This document shows, one piece after another, positions 14,083 to 22,200 of a DNA stretch of 32,880 bases. The stretch lies in the NCBI GenBank assembly GCA_964472305.1, contig CAYYJR010000030.1, positions 1 to 32,880 of the forward strand, written 5' to 3'. The DNA is from CAYYJR01 sp964472305 (GTDB lineage Bacteria; Armatimonadota; Hebobacteria; CAIYQO01). The notes under the pieces are model-generated. The model was not told the origin of the DNA. It made no database searches and was given only the letters and a program-made list of their open reading frames with translations. A program made the translations under genes and the position numbers. Position 1 is the stretch's first letter. Every line of letters begins with the position of its first letter.

Positions 14083-14814
14083 CTACCCCCCCATGCTTCC
14101 GGTGGTGATCTTTACATCCTTGCGCTCTTCCAGGCGGTCTAGCTTGCCGTCGCGTACCCAGGCGATGCGGTCGGAGATGCTAAGCATTTTCACGTCATGC
14201 GTCGCGGTGATGACCGTCACATTTTGCTCTTCCTGCAACGATTTGAGCAGCATGATAATTTCTTCACCTGTTTTCGAGTCGAGGTTGCCGGTCGGCTCGT
14301 CGGCAAGGATAACGCTGGGCGTGTTGGCCAGCGCACGCGCGATGGCGACGCGCTGCATTTGTCCGCCGGAAAGCTGGGACGGCAGGTGATCGGTGCGCTC
14401 CCCCAAGCCCACGCTGGTCAGGATAGCGTGCGCCTTTTCGTTCGCGTCGGCCTTGGAATCCCCGCGCAGGATCATCGGCAGCGTCACGTTCTCCAGCGCC
14501 GTCATCACCATGACCAGATTATAACTCTGGAAGATGTAACCGATCTTGTTGCAGCGAATCCAGGCCTGCTTTTCTTCCGAGAGAGCGAACAGGTCTTCAT
14601 TCATGAACTGAATCGTCCCGGTGGTCGGGATGTCCAGCGCGCCGATCATATTGAACAGCGTCGATTTTCCCGAACCGGACGGTCCCATGATGGACAGGTA
14701 TTCGCCTTCATAAATCTCCAGCGAGATACCCTGCAACGCCCACACGATTTCCTCGCCCAGCCGGTACTTCCGCGTGACTTCATCAACTTTGACAATGGTA
14801 TTACGGTTGTTCAT
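14083..14814 (-). CDS. ABC transporter ATPase, LolD/MacB type (second ATPase of the operon)
   Basis: Hydrolyses ATP on the cytoplasmic face to drive an FtsX-type permease. The 243-residue product has Walker A GPSGSGKST (44-52), Q-loop YIFQSYNLV, signature LSGGQMQR, Walker B VILADEPTGNLD and the switch His in TATHD, all intact. The spacing and the SGEEI/TGEEI-type sequence place it in the LolD/MacB/FtsE group that powers mechanotransmission or lipoprotein transport rather than classical import. AAGGAG sits 5 nt before the ATG. The ATG overlaps the stop of the PqqD-like gene as ATGA, and it is the last gene of the seven-gene operon. Confidence 0.93.
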   Translation of the reverse strand: MNNRNTIVKVDEVTRKYRLGEEIVWALQGISLEIYEGEYLSIMGPSGSGKSTLFNMIGALDIPTTGTIQFMNEDLFALSEEKQAWIRCNKIGYIFQSYNLVMVMTALENVTLPMILRGDSKADANEKAHAILTSVGLGERTDHLPSQLSGGQMQRVAIARALANTPSVILADEPTGNLDSKTGEEIIMLLKSLQEEQNVTVITATHDVKMLSISDRIAWVRDGKLDRLEERKDVKITTGSMGG

Positions 14815-15212
14815 CGCATCTCCTTGCCGTGGGTTCCATCAGGAACCTTCAGTGCAAGCATATTCATCATCATGAGTTTCTTCGTGAACAGCACCACGGC
14901 TTCTTCGGCCTTCTTTCGATCCACGTTCAGTCTTTTCGCCATCCGGTCGATGATGATATCCAACGTGGTCTTGCCGTCAATTTGCGCGTAGTAAAAGGTG
15001 CCGTACTCGTCCAGTTCCAGCTTGCGGGAATAGTCGTATTTCAGCCATTTCGCGACTTTCGCGCCTAATCCCGTGTGCTCCGGCGCCTGATTCAGCCGCA
15101 GATGGAGCATGCCACGGCTATCTTCCCGCGTCTCCACAGCCTCCGGTCGAACAGGGATTACCGCGAGCGGGTCGCGCACCACCGGCAGGTTTGGCGAGGA
15201 TTTCACGGCCAT
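14811..15212 (-). CDS. PqqD-like (RiPP recognition element type) protein
   Basis: PqqD-like folds bind precursor or leader peptides in RiPP pathways and also occur as domains of unknown role elsewhere. Starting at ATG 15210-15212, which overlaps the upstream ATPase stop, it has 133 residues. The first ~65 are an unstructured Pro/Arg-rich segment; the rest matches the PqqD pattern: KLELDEYGTFYYAQIDGKTT, then LDIIIDRMAKRLNVDRKKAEE and a final helix FTKKLMMMNMLAL. GAGGAG lies about 9 nt upstream. It is translationally coupled on both sides between two ABC ATPase genes, which argues for a role in the transporter. No radical SAM enzyme or precursor peptide was seen nearby. The family call is by motif only. 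Confidence 0.75.
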   Translation of the reverse strand: MAVKSSPNLPVVRDPLAVIPVRPEAVETREDSRGMLHLRLNQAPEHTGLGAKVAKWLKYDYSRKLELDEYGTFYYAQIDGKTTLDIIIDRMAKRLNVDRKKAEEAVVLFTKKLMMMNMLALKVPDGTHGKEMR

Positions 15213-15988
15213 CAATGAATCTCCTCGACCTTGATATCCAGTTCATCGGCGGTAGACACACGCTTGATAAGCCCGTCCTCGATCCATACCACGCGATCTG
15301 ACATCTTCAGCATCTTCAAGTCGTGGGTGGCGGTAACAATGGTTACGCCCAGCTCTTCTTTCAAGCGATTAAACAGACTGATGATTTCTTCACCCGTCTT
15401 CAAGTCCAGGTTCGCGGTCGGTTCGTCAGCGAGTAGAATGGTGGGTGAATTGGCCAGCGCGCGTGCCACGGCGACGCGCTGTTGCTGGCCGCCAGACATT
15501 TCCGATGGTTTGTGCAGCGCGCGATCATCCAGACCGACCAGTTTGAGAATTTCCATCGCTTTGTCGCGCGCGTCTTCGCTTTCCATTCCGGCGAACGCCA
15601 TCGGCAAGGTGACATTTTCCAGACAGGACATCACCTGGATCAAGTTGAACGCCTGGAAGATGTATCCCACCTTGCGGCAGCGCAGCCACGCCAACTCGTA
15701 GGGATCGAGTTGCGCGATGTCTACCTGGTCGATGTAAACCTTGCCAAAGGAAGGTTTCGACAGCCCGCCGATCATATTGAAGAAGGTCGTTTTTCCCGAT
15801 CCGGACGGACCCATGATCGAGATATACTCCCCGCGCTTGATGTCGAGGGTAGCGCCACGCAACGCATGGGTTTCCACGTCACCGGTGCGATAGATCTTCT
15901 TCACGTCCACCGCGCGAATGACGTACTCCCCCGCCCGGGCATCACTGGCCACGTCAAACAGGTTATCGAGTTGTGTCGTCGTGATCAT
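15212..15988 (-). CDS. ABC transporter ATPase, LolD/MacB type (first ATPase of the operon)
   Basis: The start is at ATG 15986-15988 (MITTTQLDNLF), with GGGGA 8 nt upstream; a longer frame reading into the permease gene is rejected. The 258-residue protein carries Walker A GPSGSGKTT, Q-loop YIFQAFNLI, signature MSGGQQQR, Walker B ILLADEPTANLD and TATHD. It is clearly related to the ATPase at 14083-14814 but not a recent copy. A ~25-residue N-terminal lead precedes the ATPase core. It lies 44 nt after the permease gene, and its stop overlaps the PqqD-like start. Two ATPases with two permeases suggest a heteromeric complex. Confidence 0.93.
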   Translation of the reverse strand: MITTTQLDNLFDVASDARAGEYVIRAVDVKKIYRTGDVETHALRGATLDIKRGEYISIMGPSGSGKTTFFNMIGGLSKPSFGKVYIDQVDIAQLDPYELAWLRCRKVGYIFQAFNLIQVMSCLENVTLPMAFAGMESEDARDKAMEILKLVGLDDRALHKPSEMSGGQQQRVAVARALANSPTILLADEPTANLDLKTGEEIISLFNRLKEELGVTIVTATHDLKMLKMSDRVVWIEDGLIKRVSTADELDIKVEEIH

Positions 15989-16032
15989 TCCATCAGTCCC
16001 CTGGCTCCGCGACCGAGCGAAGCCGTACTGGT

Positions 16033-17052
16033 TTATACGTTCGTGCGCAGCGCCATCGCTGGGATCATGCGCGCCGCCAGGGTCGCCGGATAGATGGCGG
16101 CAATAATGGACAGCAGTGAACCGGCAACCAGACAAACGGCGCAAGTTACGAAGAACTGGCCGAAATCGACCGAACCGAAGACGCTTTTCGCGGTGTAGGC
16201 GAAACTGTAGGCCATCAGTGGGACGATGGCCCCTAGCAAGATACCCAGCAGCGAACCGACTACACCGATAACGGTGCTTTCAATCAGAAAGAGTTGGCGA
16301 ATGAAGCTGGACAACGCGCCCAGACACTTCATAGTGCCGATTTCCTTAAAGCGTTCGGTGACCGACATCAGCAGAGCATTGGCGATACCGATGACCGTCA
16401 CCAGCAGCGAGATCACCACTATCCAGATTTTGCGAAAGTTATCTTGCTGATCCTTTTTACGCTTCTCGTCCTGCTGTTGCTTATTCTTTTCACCGAAGAA
16501 TAATTCGCGCGCATCCGATGAAACCTGTTGTCCGGCATAGGTACGCAAGGAATTCGAATCCAATGTGACTTTTTGCGTCATCTTCGCCGTCAGTTGATCC
16601 AATGGCGTCGGACAATCAACTGCATTCCCGAGTACCAGCAGCAATTCCGCGTTGTTGCCGGCTTCGTTTGGTTCCGTGCGCGTGACATCGGACATGTTGA
16701 CTCCGGCGCCTTGCAGTTTACCCCGTTCATCCTGCCCTAACCGCTTCAGGAATTCGGTCTCATACCCTTCCAGTTTGCCGATCGCGATGACGCCGATGGT
16801 CTTTCCCGCCGGACTGCCGACTTCGGAACGGACCAGCGTCATCATCAGATCGACCTTCTGGCGCACTTCCTGTTTTTCCTTCACCGCGTCGGTGACCAGC
16901 TTGCTGGTTAGTACGTTCATCAGGAAGGCGATACCGAGCACCACGCCCGAGATGGTCACCAAGGCGCGTCCCAGGCGGATTTTGATCCCCTGCATTGCAA
17001 TCTGAAAGGCCGTGCTCATCGGGAGCCTGACCTGTTTGCCGATAGCTTCCAT
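16033..17052 (-). CDS. FtsX/MacB-type ABC permease
   Basis: The 339-residue integral membrane protein has the four-helix FtsX/LolC/MacB layout: helix 1 near residues 30-50 (ALVTISGVVLGIAFLMNVL), a ~150-residue extracytoplasmic domain containing a Lys/Gln/Glu-rich stretch just before helix 2 (KNKQQQDEKRKKDQQ), then helices near 208-230, 258-285 and 305-330. The coupling segment SVTERFKEIGTMKCLGA, which contacts the ATPase in this family, is well conserved. GAGGT lies 8 nt upstream of the ATG. It follows the OPT-like gene by 26 nt and precedes the first ATPase. Confidence 0.9.
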   Translation of the reverse strand: MEAIGKQVRLPMSTAFQIAMQGIKIRLGRALVTISGVVLGIAFLMNVLTSKLVTDAVKEKQEVRQKVDLMMTLVRSEVGSPAGKTIGVIAIGKLEGYETEFLKRLGQDERGKLQGAGVNMSDVTRTEPNEAGNNAELLLVLGNAVDCPTPLDQLTAKMTQKVTLDSNSLRTYAGQQVSSDARELFFGEKNKQQQDEKRKKDQQDNFRKIWIVVISLLVTVIGIANALLMSVTERFKEIGTMKCLGALSSFIRQLFLIESTVIGVVGSLLGILLGAIVPLMAYSFAYTAKSVFGSVDFGQFFVTCAVCLVAGSLLSIIAAIYPATLAARMIPAMALRTNV

Positions 17053-17078
17053 TCGTGATTACCTCATTCTCTATCGCA

Positions 17079-19205
17079 TCAGAATGGCGATGCCGAGATG
17101 GCTTTCATGATCAGGTTCAAGGCGACGCCGATCAACCCGATCAACCCGAATCCGGTGCCGTAACCGGCAGCCAGTACCGGCACCATTTGTAAGAATTGCG
17201 TTTGACCAAATCGCTTTTGGAAGTAAAACTTCCCGAGCAGCGAGCCGAGAATCGTAAAGATAAATCCATGTGGCATGCCGCCCACCCCTCCGATAAAGCC
17301 GTAAATCGCCATGGTGGGTAAATTAAACACCGACAGCAGGGTGAAAGCCACTACCGTAAACAGGAATGAGCAGGTGGCCACGGTAATGCCGCCCTTGTAA
17401 CCGCCGCCGTTTACGTTCGGCTTCAATGTCTGGAAGAACAACGGCTCCGCACCGCCTGTATCCAGCGTCATAGAAAAGCCCAGAACCGTCTGTTTGGCAC
17501 GTAAGTCCCAGAACTTTTGTGCATAGGGGAAATTCTCCGACGGAATCTGCGTCGATTTCCAAATGAACGACCAGAACATGAAGCTGAGGACAAAGCTTAG
17601 CGGTACAATCAGCAATGTCACCTTCACGTTGGTCCAGAAGTTTGTGCCCGTCAGTTCGGTGACACGGAAGGAGTTCGCCGATCCGGCATAATCTTCACCC
17701 AACGGCAGCGGTGCCAGCCAAATTTCTACTCCTTTGAAACCGGAGAGCAGGAATGCGCTTTCACGCAACAACGGGATCGCCACATGCTGGCCGTTGATGG
17801 CAAGCAGGCGTGTATTAATATAGGTCATAAACGGCGTGAAGATGAATGTGAAGAACATCAGGAACCACACATTAAACGCGGGTACCAGCAGATGGCAGAC
17901 GAACACCACGATAGCGGCGCAGATCAGATAAAGCATGGCAGCGAGCCACGGTGAGAAGTCGCCGCGGCCGTCCGGGATATCGTCCCAGATGTTTTCGCGG
18001 CGCGCTATCTCGCTACGGCCGTTCTGCTGCTTTGCCCGTTGCTCGCGAACCTGTCGATTCAGGTCGCGGAACATCTGGTAGAACGAAACGACGGCGATAC
18101 CGAGGGTGACTCCTATGCCGAAAATAGACCAGAAATCAATCGAGTTCACAAACGAGGTGGAGATGGTATCCATGCCCGGCTGCCAGCGGGTGTAGACGCC
18201 CGTCTTATACAGGATCGGGTTCATGACAAAAGTAATCACGAGGCCGCCCAGGCTGCCCATGACCGCCCAGAACGGTGCGATCATCCCCCAGATCATCAAT
18301 CCAAGATCGATGACAACCCCGGTGGGCGTGGCAGGCAGGAAGCTCTCCGTCAGCGTGGTAGTATCGTAGAACGGCAGGGGAATGATCTGGATCGGCTTGG
18401 CGAGTAGTGCGCCGGTGACCAGCGGAATGCCAATCTGGATGATGGCGAAGACCAGGCCAATAATCGCGCCAATAGAAAAGACGCGCCATTTCCACGTCGT
18501 TTTTCGCTCACCCGCCTCGGATAAGGCCATCGAGCCTTGCGCGGAGATCGGCGCGAAGGGAAACGGGAGCCGTTCGACGTCGGAACACAGCCGGAAGAAG
18601 AAGTAGCCAATGGTGTAGCTTTTCACTGAGCCGATGATCGTCAGGAAAATCACCAGCAAAAACGGCATCAGCCAGTCGGGATGGAACAGGTTGCGTTCGA
18701 GGATAGCCGCGCTGCCCGGCAACGGCGCCCACCAGGTGGGGAATTGTCCGTAGAGCCCGGCATCCTTCACCGCGTCGGAGCTAATGAAATACTGGCGCCA
18801 GATAAAGTCCGCGAATGGTCCGCCCGCCGCCATCGCTCCTGCGACGTGCAGCAGAGTGACTAATTCCTGGGTGTTCATCACTTTCAGCGCGCGCCGGCTG
18901 ATCTCGGAGAAGATAATGAGCGTCACCCAACTGGCGTTGATACCGCCACCAGTCATTAACGACAGGTAAATCGAGCCCGGCATCATCAGCAAGCCGCAAA
19001 AGAGCGCGCCGGCGACCACCGTCCAGGTGAAGCCGTTGCGGAACTCCGTCGGCGGCTTCAGCAGCGAGCGGTACATTTCCAGCTCTTTATCGCGGCCTGA
19101 TGCTTCGACGTCGTCGATTTCGACCGCGGCAGGCATGTTTTGCTCGGGCTCAGCCTCGGTAGTCGCAATACTCAAGTTTTCGGGTAAAGTGTTCTTCTCA
19201 GACAT
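17079..19205 (-). CDS. Multi-pass membrane protein, OPT/DUF6785-like
   Basis: The 708-residue protein has an acidic, soluble N-terminal ~55 residues and about a dozen or more hydrophobic segments. Segments such as PGSIYLSLMTGGGINASWVT, SYTIGYFFFRLCSDVERLPFPFAPI and, near the end, GGVGGMPHGFIFTILGSLLG recall oligopeptide-transporter (OPT) superfamily and DUF6785-like proteins. A cytoplasmic charged loop (RDLNRQVREQRAKQQNG) lies near the middle. Its start overlaps the end of the giant peptidase/permease gene by 8 nt, with GGGAG 7 nt upstream of the ATG, so the two are translationally coupled. It is similar in kind to the protein at 24576-27236. The transported substrate, if any, is unknown. Confidence 0.75.
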   Translation of the reverse strand: MSEKNTLPENLSIATTEAEPEQNMPAAVEIDDVEASGRDKELEMYRSLLKPPTEFRNGFTWTVVAGALFCGLLMMPGSIYLSLMTGGGINASWVTLIIFSEISRRALKVMNTQELVTLLHVAGAMAAGGPFADFIWRQYFISSDAVKDAGLYGQFPTWWAPLPGSAAILERNLFHPDWLMPFLLVIFLTIIGSVKSYTIGYFFFRLCSDVERLPFPFAPISAQGSMALSEAGERKTTWKWRVFSIGAIIGLVFAIIQIGIPLVTGALLAKPIQIIPLPFYDTTTLTESFLPATPTGVVIDLGLMIWGMIAPFWAVMGSLGGLVITFVMNPILYKTGVYTRWQPGMDTISTSFVNSIDFWSIFGIGVTLGIAVVSFYQMFRDLNRQVREQRAKQQNGRSEIARRENIWDDIPDGRGDFSPWLAAMLYLICAAIVVFVCHLLVPAFNVWFLMFFTFIFTPFMTYINTRLLAINGQHVAIPLLRESAFLLSGFKGVEIWLAPLPLGEDYAGSANSFRVTELTGTNFWTNVKVTLLIVPLSFVLSFMFWSFIWKSTQIPSENFPYAQKFWDLRAKQTVLGFSMTLDTGGAEPLFFQTLKPNVNGGGYKGGITVATCSFLFTVVAFTLLSVFNLPTMAIYGFIGGVGGMPHGFIFTILGSLLGKFYFQKRFGQTQFLQMVPVLAAGYGTGFGLIGLIGVALNLIMKAISASPF

Positions 19206-22200
19206 TCACGGTCTCCCGATCTTCAACAGTCGTTTTCGTGAAGAGGGCTTTCGCTTCAATGAACATATCCGCCCGTTCTTCATCGCCAACGGCGCGCCAG
19301 TTTAAGAATTGCTTGCGCAAGGCGCCGAGAAACGGCATGACCGCACGGTTCCAGGCGGCAATGGTACCATTCAACCGTTCGATGCTGATGCGCGCGATGT
19401 ATTCCCCTGTCTCCGGATCGGTGGGCAGCGTGATAAGCAACTGCTGCGACACGCCCAGGTCGAAGGGTTTCAGCCATACGGTGGCTTCGATGCCGGGAAT
19501 CAATCCGCCGTTGCCGTCTTCGTCCGTGCTGTAATCCATCCGCACGGATGGTGGACCGCAGAAGAAGGAGCCGGCGCTGCCTTCACCGTTGGCGTCAAGC
19601 CAACGCGAGAAATAGCTAATGACCGCGAGTCGGTCATGCGCGGTAAAGGTGAAGGGCAGGTTGAACTGCAGCACGTCACCTTCTGCCTTCGGCACCGACC
19701 AGCTCACTTCGTCGGATGGCAACGCCAGACGGGACGCCGTATGCGCCGGAATGATCGTCGACAACATGACCGAAGCCACGATAGCCAACGAGGCATAAAT
19801 CGTCTCAATGGAACTGTAATCCATGTTCAGACCACCCGACAAGCCAAATTTCACCAGGATAGTGCCCGATATCTGGCTGAGCAGGTAGCCGGCCATGGCG
19901 CCGATGACTGCATACACGCACGCCTCGGCCATAAACATGAAGAAGATATGGTTGGGAGCGATGCCCACCGCGTTATAGACATAAATCTCGTCTTTGCGTT
20001 CATACACCGATCCGCGCATGGTGTTGAAGACCGTCATGGCGGCAATAAGGATCGGAATTAACAGTTCGATCAGGCCGGTGCTGGTTTTGGCGCGAGTGCG
20101 ATAGCCATAATAGGCGATGTTGCCTTTGGCAAAATAGGCACCAATGCCCAACCGTTCCAGATATTCCGCGATTGTGGTGTCCTGCTGCCGGTAGGTCACC
20201 GGGGCGAATTCCGGCAGGTCCGAGCGCAACTTGAACGGCTGCGAGGGAAACAGGATCGAACAGGACACCGCGATGTTCTGTTCTTTCGGTTGTACAACCG
20301 GCGCTTTGCTGGTCAATATTACCTGGTAGGCCTTCAATCGTTCGATATTCTGCGGGCTCGCTTGTTTCTCCGGGTTGCGACTGGAACCATCGGTATTCAT
20401 CTTGCCCGCGTTCAATTGGCTGTTCAGGTCATAGGGGAGAATGGATTGACCATCCATGCCGAGATGCTTGTCCAGTTCAGTGGAGTTGAAAATCCCCTGC
20501 ACAACGTATTCTTCGCCGCGGATTAACAGTTTCTGCGTGCCGGCATCCACCGACTCCGGGGTGATGTCCAGTTCACTGGCGACTTTATCCGGTAAGATCA
20601 CGTAGTTCTGCGGTTTGTAGCCCGCGGCGATAGCGGCGGTCATGGCAGCGGCCGTATCTGGTCCGGCCGGGAACCAGCGCTCCTGAAGGGGTCTCCCCTT
20701 GCGGGTGATCAGATACTTGTCGATGCCGGTGAACATCGGCTCGTTATGCTGCATTGTCACCGCGGCGTTCACCTTGCCGCGCTTGGTAATTTTCTGTCCA
20801 CCGATGACATATTCGCGATCGAGCAGGATATCGGTATTTAATTTTTTCAGCGGATCGGCGCCGCCGACCAGCCAATAGTTGATGGAGATCGGATACTGCA
20901 GGCCATATATCTGCCGGATATTGTTGATCTCATTATCGGAGACGGGCAAAAAGTTCGGATCGCGACGCATGATGCCGTTCGACGGCGACCGCCCGGTCAT
21001 GAATTCGACATTGTTGATGTTGGTATTGACCGAGGTGAAACAGATCATCACAAAAGTGATGAGAATCAGCGTCACACAGGTGAGTCCGGTACGCACCTTG
21101 CGCCGGCGCATGTTGTTCAAGCCCAGCATGAACGCGGTGCCGATGACGCCGCCGCGATTGACGTCCGCGCCTTCGACATACCCTTCTTTGCGCCGCAGCG
21201 TCCGTATGACCTGCTGGAATTTGCCGCTCACCATTATGGTCACGACGATCGCGAGCAGGAAGATAAGAAAGCCGAGTAAGATGATCATCGGATTGCTGAC
21301 CATCTGGAACGCCGGATGGAAGAAGCGCAACAGTAAAAACACGCCGACGAAGATCACACCGATCGCCAGCAACTGCCGGCGTACGTCGGTAAAGCCGAAG
21401 AGTAGCTTCTCCAGGAAAAAGACGAACGGTACCAGAATGCCGAGATACCAGAGAATGCCGAATACGGCGTTGGCAATTTTATTACGGATTACCGGGTGAT
21501 TGTTGATGACAAAGGAGAAGCTCTTTCCCGCCTCGTTCACCGCGGAGAAGGCATCGCCTTGCTTGCGCAGTTCCCAGGCATGGGCCAACATATCTTCCCC
21601 ATCCTGCTGCGACTTGATCATCTGCTCGTCCGCCATGTGATAGCGCAGCTGCAAACGCAAGCGTTTGGCATTGGTGCGCAGCATCGACGCGGCGCCGTCG
21701 AAGTAGGGGAAGGTCATGTTGGACATGTCGGCGGCAATGTACCCTTTGCCGAACAGTTCCGGCTCGGTGATCAGGGTTTTGTCTTTGACCGGATCGAGCG
21801 GATACTTTACCGGATCCCACGGGAACGGCGGCAAATCCGCCACGTTGAGCATAAACGCGCGATAGGTCTGGATATTGGGGTTCGCGGCGCTGCCATCCAT
21901 CATCGCCACGTAGAATGAAGTGTCCGGCGGGAGGAAGGCACAAATGCCAGGGCCTTTACTTTCCAGGTGAACGCTATCCGGCGCGCCCATGCCCAGGCTC
22001 GACAGGAAGTCAAAGCGCGGGAAATTATTCAGTGTTTTCGGATTCACGCGCTGATAGCACGCAACCTCGGTACAGCGGAACAGCGACAGGTTCATTTCTT
22101 TGGTGCCGCCCCCGCCTACCGCGAGCGTGGCATCGGGAACCTTCTCGTTTTGAAAAATGCCCTGGCTGACGGTGGAGATATCTTTGTACGCCAGCAATCT

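Noticed and set aside
16033..17052. Assignment of the permease/ATPase genes as macB or lolCDE proper
   Set aside because: MacB has ATPase and permease in one chain, and LolCDE lacks the peptidase-like fusion, PqqD-like and OPT-like partners, so only the broad family is given.
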